A DNA stretch of 64,000 nt from Vreelandella neptunia (lineage in GTDB: Bacteria > Pseudomonadota > Gammaproteobacteria > Pseudomonadales > Halomonadaceae), in the NCBI RefSeq assembly GCF_034479615.1, contig NZ_CP140255.1, positions 4,154,001-4,218,000 of the forward strand, in the 5' to 3' direction. Shown one piece after another: positions 25,345 through 34,010 of the stretch. Position 1 is the first letter of the stretch. Every line of letters begins with the position of its first letter. Both the position numbers and the translations under genes were made by a program. The notes under the pieces were generated by a model. That model was not told the origin of the DNA. It saw only the letters and a list, made by a program, of their open reading frames with translations, and made no database searches.

Positions 25345-26799
25345 TTATCGCGCCATTGCATTGACGGGTGGCAGCTTATTTGCCCAAGGGTGCGAGCTTT
25401 CCAACTGAGCGGCTAATGAAAGCAGCGTGCTCTCGTCCCCAAACCGAGCGGCAAAATGGCTGCCTATTGGCAGGCTGTCACTGGTCCAATATAACGGTAC
25501 TGACATGGCCGGCTGACCGGTCGCGTTAAAAATAGCCGTAAAGGGTGAGTAGCTATGGAATTGGTTAATGATGTCCTCAAGGCACAGGGTATCGTCAAAG
25601 GCATCCAGTTCCCCAATGAGCGGCGGCTTACGCGTCAGGGTCGGGGTTAGAATCAGGTCGTAGTCCTCCATAAAACCTGCCAGCGAACGGCCTAGGGCAT
25701 GCATGTATTCAATGGCGGCGACGTAGGTTGTTGCGTCGATCCGGCCCTTCTCCCTCAACATCACTCTGGTACGGGGCTCCAGTTCGCTATCCATTACAGG
25801 GGATCCACGCATCTCACCGAGGGTATTTATAAAATTCTGTGTATTGGGCGCGATGATGCTGAAGGTATTATGAATGAACTCAGGTAAGTTCACCGGCAGC
25901 GTTACCGATTCGACACGATGCCCCAGTGACTCGCACAACTTGGCAGTAAGCTGGACAGCTTCTCGAGCTTCGGCACCCGACTCCCAGGGCGTCATGCTTT
26001 CCACCAGTGCGATACGCAGCGTACCAGGCGATCTTCCTACGGCGCTCAAAAATGAGCTTCGTTGTTCCGGAGCGGCATAGGGTGCGCCTAGATCAGCACC
26101 GCTGGTAGCATCGAGTAACGCTGCGCTGTCGCGTACAGACACTGTCATCGCATGGGGCGTTCCCATGCCTCCCCAGCCCTCGCCCACCATCGGGCCTGAT
26201 GGCATTCTGCCCCGCGTGGGCTTAAGGCCAAAAATGCCGCTGCAAGATGCCGGCACCCGGAGGGAGCCGCCGCCATCATTGCCGTGTGCAAAAGGCACCA
26301 CTCTTGACGCCACCAGAGCAGCGGCCCCGCCACTCGAGCCCCCTACGCTTCTCTCCAGATTCCAGGGGTTACGGGTAGCCCCAAACCGGCTGGACTCAGT
26401 CGTGTAAGAAGTGCCGAATTCAGGCGAGGTACTAGTGCCCACAAAGATGCAGCCCGCCCGGCGCAGCCGCGCTACGGCCTCAGAATCGATTTCCGCGCGC
26501 GCCTCTCCCAAAGCAAAGGAGCCGCTGGCCATCCTGGCGCCATTAAGAGGCGAAAAAAGATCTTTCACAAAGGTAGGCACACCGCAAAATGGCTGCTGCG
26601 TATCGATCTCTCCTTTAGCAGCATTCAGCGCTTGCTCATATAGCGGCTCTGCTAATGCATTGAGTTTAGGATTGACGGCTTCCAAACGTTCGATGACCGC
26701 CTCTACCAGTTCAGTCGACTTGACTTCTTTTTGCCGCACCTTATCAGCCAGGCCAACGCCATCCTGGCTATCCATTATCGTGTGAATATCGCGTGTCAT
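25345..26799 (-). CDS. Amidase-signature family hydrolase
   Basis: Cytosolic amide hydrolase, 484 residues, with the Ser-cisSer-Lys triad. The lysine is in CGVPTFVKDLF (about 75). The glycine/serine signature is GGSSGGAAALVASRVVPFAHGNDGGGSLR (about 150-180). The triad serines lie in GGSSGG and in the DGGGSLR segment. There is no signal peptide. The substrate cannot be told from the signature, since the family includes aryl-amide, indoleacetamide and urea-derivative hydrolases. The gene is 7 bases after an MFS transporter gene and downstream of an outer-membrane protein and an AraC regulator, all on one strand. This suggests a self-contained uptake-and-hydrolysis unit. Confidence 0.9.
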   Translation of the reverse strand: MTRDIHTIMDSQDGVGLADKVRQKEVKSTELVEAVIERLEAVNPKLNALAEPLYEQALNAAKGEIDTQQPFCGVPTFVKDLFSPLNGARMASGSFALGEARAEIDSEAVARLRRAGCIFVGTSTSPEFGTSYTTESSRFGATRNPWNLERSVGGSSGGAAALVASRVVPFAHGNDGGGSLRVPASCSGIFGLKPTRGRMPSGPMVGEGWGGMGTPHAMTVSVRDSAALLDATSGADLGAPYAAPEQRSSFLSAVGRSPGTLRIALVESMTPWESGAEAREAVQLTAKLCESLGHRVESVTLPVNLPEFIHNTFSIIAPNTQNFINTLGEMRGSPVMDSELEPRTRVMLREKGRIDATTYVAAIEYMHALGRSLAGFMEDYDLILTPTLTRKPPLIGELDAFDDTLCLEDIINQFHSYSPFTAIFNATGQPAMSVPLYWTSDSLPIGSHFAARFGDESTLLSLAAQLESSHPWANKLPPVNAMAR

Positions 26800-26806
26800 T
26801 TTAATA

Positions 26807-28024
26807 TCACTTATGAGCTGTGGTAGTTAAAGGAGAAGTGCCGCTCTGCTTGGCAAACAAGGCGTAAATTAACCAAACTGCCCCTAACCCAAAACCGATG
26901 ACTGCCAGCATGGCAATCGCATGCGTCAGGGTGCCGGTCAGCGAAATCAGCAGTGCCACACATAAAGGACTCACAAACTGGCCTAAATAAAGGCAGGAGG
27001 TGAACCCGCCCATTCCCCGCCCATTTTGGCGCTTGTTTAACGCATTCATTACCGGGGTAATCGCATTGGGGACTAACAACCCTGCGCCTAAACCATGTAT
27101 GACCACCGCAACAAGAATCCCTGTAAGTGAGCCGGCGTTGATAAGGAGCATAAGCCCCGAGGACATGAACACGAGTAGCAAGGCGTTGGTGCATTTAATA
27201 CCGATGGTTCTCCTGATAAGCGGCCACACCAGGGCGCCCATGAGCGATGCCAACAAGCCGGCGCCTGTCGCCATGCCAATCAGCGTGCTTGACATAATAC
27301 CAAGCTGAACCATTAGTCTCGGCGTTTGCACTGGCACAACAAAGCTCAACACCATGCCACCAAAAATCAACAGGTAACCGACCACCAAAGCAACCACATC
27401 AATGCGTTTGTTATCGGGCTCAACCCCCTGTTCCGAACGCGAAACAGGCTCCCATAGCAGCTTCATCATGGGTATAACGAGCAGTAGAGGAAGCAGGTAA
27501 AGGTAGAAAGGCGTACGCCAGGATTGCTCACCCAAAGCGCCACCAATAACAAAGAACACAGACCCCACAAGCGCAATAGAGATTACCTGAGCGTTGATAT
27601 AACGGAGCCTGCGCTCACCCTGCCAATAGTCGGCAATTAACGCCGTACAACAGGTCATCACCATGGCTTCGCTAATACCAAAAAGAAAGCGGGCAATAAC
27701 GATCGACTGAAGATCATTGAGAAGCGCGGGTGCAGCGCCTAGCAGCGCATAAAGCAATGTAGCAAAGATCAGAATAAGCTTTCGACCAAAGCCGTCCGCC
27801 AGCCAACCCGCCAAAGGCGCGAATATGGCAATGGCTAATGCCGGGCCGGTGATCGCCAGCGGTGCAAGCACCTCGACGCGAGGTTCGCTGGCCGCAAACT
27901 CCGCGATCAGTTTCGGTATGATGGGCGCCACCATGACGGATCCCATGATGGTCAGGCTGCTACCCAGCACCAACACCGCCCCTTGAGACCGCCCCGCTTC
28001 CCGGGTTAAAGGTATATTGCTCAT
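26807..28024 (-). CDS. MFS transporter (uptake or efflux, upstream of amidase)
   Basis: Twelve-helix major-facilitator carrier, 405 residues. The helix 2-3 loop motif is GWLADGFGRKLILIFATLL, and the central loop (about residues 190-210) is short. The N-terminal region GSSLTIMGSVMVAPIIPKL resembles the Bcr/AraJ-like efflux group, although many catabolic uptake carriers look the same. AGGGGG precedes the ATG at 28024. It lies 10 bases after the outer-membrane protein gene and 7 before the amidase, so the three are cotranscribed. Confidence 0.88.
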   Translation of the reverse strand: MSNIPLTREAGRSQGAVLVLGSSLTIMGSVMVAPIIPKLIAEFAASEPRVEVLAPLAITGPALAIAIFAPLAGWLADGFGRKLILIFATLLYALLGAAPALLNDLQSIVIARFLFGISEAMVMTCCTALIADYWQGERRLRYINAQVISIALVGSVFFVIGGALGEQSWRTPFYLYLLPLLLVIPMMKLLWEPVSRSEQGVEPDNKRIDVVALVVGYLLIFGGMVLSFVVPVQTPRLMVQLGIMSSTLIGMATGAGLLASLMGALVWPLIRRTIGIKCTNALLLVFMSSGLMLLINAGSLTGILVAVVIHGLGAGLLVPNAITPVMNALNKRQNGRGMGGFTSCLYLGQFVSPLCVALLISLTGTLTHAIAMLAVIGFGLGAVWLIYALFAKQSGTSPLTTTAHK

Positions 28025-28034
28025 TAGAACCCCC

Positions 28035-28967
28035 TCAGAAACTGAATGACGTTGTTAAAGCAATGTTGTAGCCCTCGGTACGGTTCTGGGCACCAAACTC
28101 CTTATAAGCATGGAGTTTGATCGGCGGAATCGACGACCCTGGGTCAAAGAAGCCAATGGCAGGTCCAGCAGCAAAGACCGAAGCACGATTACCGCCTTCC
28201 AATCCTGGGGCATCATCATCGGTAATTTGCTGGTAGTGATAGCCACCGACACCGACTGTCCACGGACCAACACGCTTGCCAACCGCGAACTCATGGCGAT
28301 ACTCAGTACCACTCCGATAGTCGGTATCTTTATTACGCGTATTAAAGTCAAGCTGGAAAGAAGAAGAGACCTCATACCCCTGTTCGCTGACATAGGTAAA
28401 CGCCGCTTGAGGCGTAAATGCCCAGCGATTTAATCCGGGAGAGACGAGACGCTCTGAGTCGTAGTCTCCTGTAGGCGTCTGAATCTGGAGTTGGGCAAAG
28501 ATCGACAGGTTAGGGCTTGGTGTCCACTGCAGTAACATTGGTAAAATCTGGATATCCGCCAGTTCAAAGACATCTGCTTCGTCACTGAACAGCGTCATTC
28601 CGCCACGCTCTACCTGCAGATCGGCGTCCATTTTGAAAAAAGGGGCGACTGCCCCAAAGCCGTACCGAGCGCCTAGCACTTTTTGATCCGTCATATAGAT
28701 ATAGGCAAGCGAGAGCGAAAGGACATCTAACGAGAAATCATTACCCGTATCATTTCCATCGTTATCCTTTTGGGCATCCGTTGAGTAATACGCCGTTCTA
28801 AAACCCAGGGTTCCATTGTCGGTTGTGGGTGGTAGGTAGCCTGCGCCAAAATCAAGCAATCCCATTGCGGTCGTCGGCGAGCCATTCTCGGTTGCCAGGG
28901 AAGCCGCTGAATAGCCGAAGGTTAGTGTCAATAAAATGCGGGTTAGCATTGTTTTTCTTGGAGTCAT
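28035..28967 (-). CDS. SphA/MetA-pathway-type outer membrane protein
   Basis: Predicted outer-membrane beta-barrel, 310 residues. It has an N-terminal signal (LTRILLTLTFGYSAASLA), alternating amphipathic strands and a terminal Phe (TTSFSF), the usual barrel-insertion signal. It resembles the 'MetA-pathway of phenol degradation' family found beside aromatic catabolic genes. TDNGTLGFRTAYYSTDAQKD, with its Asp-rich loop, could bind a cation. Function by analogy: a channel for a hydrophobic or aromatic substrate. It starts 60 bases after the AraC gene and leads into MFS and amidase. Confidence 0.8.
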   Translation of the reverse strand: MTPRKTMLTRILLTLTFGYSAASLATENGSPTTAMGLLDFGAGYLPPTTDNGTLGFRTAYYSTDAQKDNDGNDTGNDFSLDVLSLSLAYIYMTDQKVLGARYGFGAVAPFFKMDADLQVERGGMTLFSDEADVFELADIQILPMLLQWTPSPNLSIFAQLQIQTPTGDYDSERLVSPGLNRWAFTPQAAFTYVSEQGYEVSSSFQLDFNTRNKDTDYRSGTEYRHEFAVGKRVGPWTVGVGGYHYQQITDDDAPGLEGGNRASVFAAGPAIGFFDPGSSIPPIKLHAYKEFGAQNRTEGYNIALTTSFSF

Positions 28968-29027
28968 GATATTGCCTCTATGTCTCTGAATGAGCCATTT
29001 CAGCTTATGACGACCCCAACAAGGGCG

Positions 29028-30023
29028 TTATCCGAGATTGGCAAACTTGCTTTTTGTTCTGCTGCGCGTATCCGAGGGGCGTTCCCCAAATAGGTTGCGG
29101 TACTCCGAGGTAAAGTGGCCCAAATGCCAGAACCCCCACTCTGCGGCAATATCCTGGATCTGCTTCTCTTCACCCCAAGTGCATAACGTTTTATGAACAG
29201 CATTGAGCCGGAGAATACGTAGGAACGACACTGGGCTAATGCCAAGTACATCCTGAAAACAGTATTGAAGCTTTCTTCGACTGGCCCCTACATGGTTGCA
29301 TAAGTCCATGATGGAGAAGGGAGTGTCGCTATGCTCAATCGCGTAAATTCGAGCGCGATCAACCATCTGCTTTTTTCGTGTCGATGAAATGGGAGGCAAA
29401 CAAGCCGTTTCACACGCATCCAGAAGGTGCAACAACAGTAAATCCTGAGCATTTTTCTTGTGTACCGGTTTTACGAGTTTTCCCTGCTTACTTAACAAGA
29501 AGATTCGCTCAGTGGCCTGGGCTATCACTTTCTGGCCTTGCGGATTATCGAAGGGGAAGAAATAGGGAGAACAGCCTGGCTCAAATGCCAAATTTTGCTT
29601 AACTATATACTCAATTAGCAAATCCTTTTGCACACTTAAGTTAAACACTCTCAACCCCGCAGGTGTTCTTAATTCAGGTAAATTCTGGGAATCGGAGACA
29701 AGAAGCCCGGGGGATGTAAAAACATTGCCGAGACAAACCAGGTCGGATGGGCTTTGATTAGTTGAAACACTAAAACAAATTGAGTTTTTAAAGGCTTCTC
29801 CACTTTTAATCATCGCCTGATTGGTTTTATCTTCGATAATTTGAATATTAGGTAGCTGTAATTGACACACTTGCCCTAAAAACTTACCGGCCGACACCTG
29901 TTCATAATTGAGCGTCCACCCGCTGGGCGTCTGTGCATGCTCAATTATATCGTGGGTTTGGCACTCGAAGAACGCGCCACTGGTTGCAGGTTCTTGGATA
30001 AGCAATTGCTCAACGCTCATCAT
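29028..30023 (-). CDS. AraC-family regulator (EutR-like) upstream of the SphA/MFS/amidase genes
   Basis: Transcription factor, 331 residues. The N-terminal part (about 1-215) is an uncharacterised effector domain of the type seen in EutR-like regulators. The C-terminal HTH (about 230-325) has IMDLCNHVGASRRKLQYCFQDVLGISP and IQDIAAEWGFWHLGHFTSEYRNLFGERPSDTR. AAGGAGA precedes the double ATG. It is immediately upstream of the outer-membrane protein gene on the same strand and likely activates it. It resembles the regulator at 35823-36734 in architecture. Confidence 0.88.
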   Translation of the reverse strand: MMSVEQLLIQEPATSGAFFECQTHDIIEHAQTPSGWTLNYEQVSAGKFLGQVCQLQLPNIQIIEDKTNQAMIKSGEAFKNSICFSVSTNQSPSDLVCLGNVFTSPGLLVSDSQNLPELRTPAGLRVFNLSVQKDLLIEYIVKQNLAFEPGCSPYFFPFDNPQGQKVIAQATERIFLLSKQGKLVKPVHKKNAQDLLLLHLLDACETACLPPISSTRKKQMVDRARIYAIEHSDTPFSIMDLCNHVGASRRKLQYCFQDVLGISPVSFLRILRLNAVHKTLCTWGEEKQIQDIAAEWGFWHLGHFTSEYRNLFGERPSDTRSRTKSKFANLG

Positions 30024-30791
30024 GACTCTCCTTGACCGTAAGGTTATTGTAAGTTTTTTTAGTCAAGCAACTTACGCGCCATATTAACGGATTAGCTTTA
30101 TATAATAAGAATATTTAACGCACATTCATCTTAGATATAAAGTATTTAAGCCGTAGATTCTTGTTGATACTTGCCAGCATTTTTGCTCTAGAGTGCTGTA
30201 TGCAGAGCTCAGGATGCATGGCTCACTCCAGGACAATGACTCCACAACTTCCCGCAGATGTTGTGTGCACCTTAATTGCGCATTCCAAACCCAATTAGCA
30301 GGAACTCCCACTGCTTGCCTCGAACGGCTCAGGTTCCGAAACCCCGCTTGATGCACTTCCAGAATAATCGCAACCTTAAAGCTGAAGTACAGATCACTGG
30401 TAAGGTTTATGGTATGTCGATAATCACATCTATTACTTTATAACATCTTTATTTTCAAACAACTACACGAAATACAAGGTGTGTAAAGACGTAACATTAC
30501 TTTCTTACCAATGAGTCACCAATTGCTTTTTTAGGTAAAGGCAATACCAAGACTCAAGTCATAAACCGCATTAAATATGCATGAAAAATAATGTAGAAAG
30601 TTCCGTATTCTCCTGTTACTCAGATCTACTTTTTTACAACTACAGGCTACCTGAATCAAGTTTTTGGCACGCTAAGACAAGAAACAAATATAGGCAAATG
30701 AGAAAAAGGACAAAATCGATTTTTATAAATAAAACGATAAAACCCGTTCTCATATATTTAAAACTTAAAAATCAACATATTAGGAGGCCTT
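30024..30791. other. AT-rich 768-base gap without a recognisable gene
   Basis: It separates the minus-strand AraC gene from the plus-strand glutamyltransferase gene. The right half (30360-30790) is strongly AT-rich, with short frames lacking ribosome sites. The middle (30170-30360) is of ordinary composition and has an open minus-strand frame of 76 codons whose product I do not recognise. I saw no riboswitch or tRNA. It must hold the promoters of both flanking genes. It may be degraded sequence at the edge of an acquired segment. Confidence 0.5.
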
Positions 30792-32402
30792 ATGTTCGGG
30801 GATTCACTTTACTATCCTAACTCGTCACGCCGCATGGTAAGCATGAGCAATCAAGGGATGGTTGCAACGTCTCAGCCCATAGCGGCTCAAGTTGGGCTGG
30901 AAATCCTTAAAAACGGCGGAAATGCCGTTGATGCAGCTATCGCGACAGCCGCAGCTCTTACCGTTGTTGAACCTACATCAAATGGTATCGGCGGAGATGC
31001 ATTCGCCATCGTTTGGATAGATGGTGAAATGCATGGCTTAAACGCTAGCGGCAAGTCACCAGCGTCAATTTCAATTGATGCTGTTAAAGCACTGGGCCAT
31101 AAGGAAATGCCCTTGCATGGTATGGTTCCCATTACGGTTCCGGGGGCTCCTGCCGCCTGGATTGGACTATCAAAACGGTTTGGAAACCTTCCGTTTAAAG
31201 AGTTGTTAACGCCTGCCATTGAAATAGCCCGTCGCGGCTTTCCCGTGTCTCCCACCGTTCATCAACTGTGGGAAGAAGCCTATGACGAGTACAAGGTTTA
31301 CCAAGACCCAATATTTGACGCTTGGTATGCAACCTTTGCTCCCAATGGAAAAGCCCCATGTCCCGGTGAAGTTTGGAAGTCGGAAGATCATGCAAACACT
31401 CTCACCTTGATCGCAGAGACAGAGGCAAAGGCTTTTTACCAAGGGGAACTGGCAAACGAGATAGAAACTTTTTGTCAAAACAGTGGAGGGTTCCTAAGAA
31501 AAGATGACCTCATGAAAATGACCCCTGAGTGGGTAAGCCCTATATCTACCCGCTTTCGTGGTTACGACATTTGGGAGATCCCTCCCAATGGTAGTGGCAT
31601 CATCGCTCTACAAGCACTAGCCATGTTAGATAGCCTGTCTGAGAAAGTCTCAGGTGATCCTGTAGAGACTTTGCATCAGCGTATAGAAGCCACAAAACTT
31701 GCATATTCTGACGGCTTAAAGTTCGTCACTGAACACTCAGCAATGGGAGTAAGCGTAGAGGATTTACTCTTACCGAGTTACTTAGAAAAAAGAAAAGAGT
31801 TGATTAGCCAGGAAGCAATTGACCCAGTCAATGGTAACCCCATCACAGGTGGCACGGTTTACTTAGCCACAGCAGATAAAGATGGCAACATGGTGTCGTT
31901 CATTCAAAGTAATTTTAAAAACTTCGGTTCCGGAGTGGTGGTACCAGGGACAGGCATCAGCCTGCAAAACAGAGGGTGGTCATTTTCGCTAGACTCCAAT
32001 CACTATAACTCACTACAACCTGGCAAGAGAACTTATCACACTATTATACCTGGATTTATAACTAAAGCGGGAAAGGCTATCGGCCCATTTGGCGTCATGG
32101 GTGGTTTTATGCAGCCCCAAGGCCATGTTCAATTATTAGCAGGTATGTTTGTAGATGGTTTAAACCCCCAAGCTGCGCTAGATACTCCTCGATGGAAATG
32201 GGTTAAAGGCAAAACAATTGAAGTAGAGCCTCACTTTCCAGACCACCTGGCTCAAGCTCTTTCGAGGCGCGGGCACCATATAATCAAGAGTACGGATTCA
32301 ATCACGTTTGGAAGAGGTCAGGTTATCTTACGAGACCCCAACACGGGCGTACTTTATGGGGGGACTGAGCCTAGAACCGACAGTTCTTTAGCAGTTTGGT
32401 AG
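30792..32402 (+). CDS. Gamma-glutamyltransferase family protein, cytosolic (YwrD-like)
   Basis: Ntn-hydrolase of the gamma-glutamyltranspeptidase family, 536 residues, made as a precursor that self-cleaves before a threonine. The likely nucleophile is Thr355 in ITGGTVYLATADKDGN. The N-terminal part has GGNAVDAAIATAAALTVVEP and SNGIGGDAF, and the small-subunit part has FGVMGGFMQPQGH. It has no signal peptide, unlike periplasmic Ggt, so it acts in the cytosol. An excellent AGGAGG lies 5 bases before the ATG. Its codon use is clearly more AT-rich than that of neighbours. It is followed after 68 bases by an NRAMP-like permease gene. A role on a gamma-glutamyl compound or other acylated amine imported by that permease is inferred. 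Confidence 0.88.
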   Translation: MFGDSLYYPNSSRRMVSMSNQGMVATSQPIAAQVGLEILKNGGNAVDAAIATAAALTVVEPTSNGIGGDAFAIVWIDGEMHGLNASGKSPASISIDAVKALGHKEMPLHGMVPITVPGAPAAWIGLSKRFGNLPFKELLTPAIEIARRGFPVSPTVHQLWEEAYDEYKVYQDPIFDAWYATFAPNGKAPCPGEVWKSEDHANTLTLIAETEAKAFYQGELANEIETFCQNSGGFLRKDDLMKMTPEWVSPISTRFRGYDIWEIPPNGSGIIALQALAMLDSLSEKVSGDPVETLHQRIEATKLAYSDGLKFVTEHSAMGVSVEDLLLPSYLEKRKELISQEAIDPVNGNPITGGTVYLATADKDGNMVSFIQSNFKNFGSGVVVPGTGISLQNRGWSFSLDSNHYNSLQPGKRTYHTIIPGFITKAGKAIGPFGVMGGFMQPQGHVQLLAGMFVDGLNPQAALDTPRWKWVKGKTIEVEPHFPDHLAQALSRRGHHIIKSTDSITFGRGQVILRDPNTGVLYGGTEPRTDSSLAVW

Positions 32403-32470
32403 AGGTTGTAAGTAAGCGCCAAATACCCAGCATGTATTGAATGCAACTCACCACCGGAAGAGTAAAAGCC

Positions 32471-33784
32471 ATGACTTATAAAGACTATACAGAAAAAGAG
32501 CCAAAAAGTAGAGGGAGAGATTGGAGCTCGAGCCTCAAATCCCTAGGGCCCGGTCTACTCTTCGCAGGGGCTGCAGTAGGCACGTCTCATATTGTCCAAT
32601 CCACACGAGCTGGTGCCGAGTATGGCCTAGCTCTTCTGCCCGTTATTATCTTGGCTATTGTCCTTAAATATCCCGCCTTCTGGTTTGGCCCCTTTTATGT
32701 AGGAACAACAGGCAATTCGCTCATTGAAGGTTACCAAAAGACATTTGGAAAGCCAGTTGTAGGTCTTTTTATCCTATTACAAGCGCCCATTATGACAATG
32801 ATTACTGCCGCTATGGCAATCACCACGGCAGGGATAGCTGGGAGCATTTTTTCAATCTCACTTGAAGCCTCTTTCATCGGAACCACACTAATATTAGCGT
32901 GCTCTCTGCTGACATTTTTTGGAGGATACAAGGTAATTGAAAAATTAAATAAATTTTTCATTATCACCCTTTCCCTAGGGACTTTAACTGCGACAGCACT
33001 CGTTCTACCCAACATTCAATGGAGCTTTTCCACAAGCGATACGCCACTTTTTTTTAGTCTTGCTACTTTTGCCACTATTATAGCAGTGACAGGGCTAATG
33101 CCATCCGACATAACGCTTTCAATCAACAACTCACTCTGGTCAGCAGCAAAAAATAAGACACAAGGTCGAAAGCGCTCAGTATTAGAAGAAAAAATCGACT
33201 TCAATTCCGGCTATATTGGCACTGCGGTTTTGGCCGTGTGTTTTTTACTGATGGGATCGGGGTTACTGCATGGGCAAAATGTTGATCTTTCAGGAGGAGC
33301 AGTAGGATTCGCCAGCCAGGTTATTTCTATTTATTCTTCATTGCTAGGTAAGTGGATAGGGTACCTAGTCGCCTTATCTATGTTAGCCGTTATGTTTACC
33401 ACATTAATGGCTGTATTGGATGGCTTCCCTAGGATTTTGACAGCTTCTTATTTCGCAATAACAAACTCCTCAGGGGACGATCATGAGACAAGATCTATTG
33501 ACAAAAGCCTACCATTCTTTTTTATCTTGTTATCGATCGCAACGTTGGCATCGCTTGTTATAAATTTCATGATGGGTGAATTCATCACATTCATGAACTT
33601 TGTGATGACACTCGTATTTATCGCAAGTCCCATTTTAGCCACCCTAAATCATTTCACTGTCAATGGAAAAACAGTTGAAAAGCATAAGCGTCCAGGCAGG
33701 CTGATGAATTACTGGAGCCTACTTGCAATCATTTCACTAACGCTTCTTTCAATTGGTTTTTTTTATGTCAGACTATTCCTCTAA
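32471..33784 (+). CDS. NRAMP-like permease lacking the canonical metal-binding motifs
   Basis: Inner-membrane carrier with a LeuT-like fold, 437 residues and about 11 helices. It aligns by pattern with NRAMP proteins at the first helix (LGPGLLFAGAAVGTSH). However, the helix-1 DPGN motif is replaced by GTSHIV, and the helix-6 MPH motif is MPSDITLSINNS. The residues that bind Mn or Fe are therefore absent. I chose the start at 32471 (MTYKDYTEKE) with GGAAGAG upstream. A start 30 bases earlier lacks a site. It is AT-rich like the preceding gene and probably in the same operon. It may carry a non-metal substrate, but that is unproven. Confidence 0.82.
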   Translation: MTYKDYTEKEPKSRGRDWSSSLKSLGPGLLFAGAAVGTSHIVQSTRAGAEYGLALLPVIILAIVLKYPAFWFGPFYVGTTGNSLIEGYQKTFGKPVVGLFILLQAPIMTMITAAMAITTAGIAGSIFSISLEASFIGTTLILACSLLTFFGGYKVIEKLNKFFIITLSLGTLTATALVLPNIQWSFSTSDTPLFFSLATFATIIAVTGLMPSDITLSINNSLWSAAKNKTQGRKRSVLEEKIDFNSGYIGTAVLAVCFLLMGSGLLHGQNVDLSGGAVGFASQVISIYSSLLGKWIGYLVALSMLAVMFTTLMAVLDGFPRILTASYFAITNSSGDDHETRSIDKSLPFFFILLSIATLASLVINFMMGEFITFMNFVMTLVFIASPILATLNHFTVNGKTVEKHKRPGRLMNYWSLLAIISLTLLSIGFFYVRLFL

Positions 33785-33957
33785 CCGCTTAATGACGGCA
33801 GCTTGCTGGCGACACTATCTCTGCCCAAGAAAGCCTAATGGCGAGCTCACGGGCCATGACTTTCAGCCATTGCCTTTTTCTGGGTCAAATTCAAAATGAA
33901 TACAGGCCTGTTCGAGCCGGATATGAGCGATTAAAGGCTACACCCGCCATTCAAGAT

Positions 33958-33993
33958 AAAGAGCGCGCCCCTTATTAGTGGCGCGCTCTTTAT
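33958..33993. terminator. Bidirectional terminator between the NRAMP-like and GMC genes
   Basis: Perfect stem AGAGCGCGCC / GGCGCGCTCT with a roughly 10-base loop and A/T-rich tails on both sides, between convergent genes. The stretch 33785-33957 before it holds no recognised gene. Confidence 0.75.
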
Positions 33994-34010
33994 TGCGGAT
34001 GGTGCGTTGT

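Noticed and set aside
30126-30356. 76-codon minus-strand frame in the AT-rich gap
   Set aside because: No homologue recognised and no ribosome site seen; left as part of the unexplained gap.
30581-30820. 79-codon plus-strand frame before the glutamyltransferase gene
   Set aside because: It overlaps the true start and its AGGAGG site, and has low-complexity, Lys- and Tyr-rich composition expected of AT-rich noncoding DNA.
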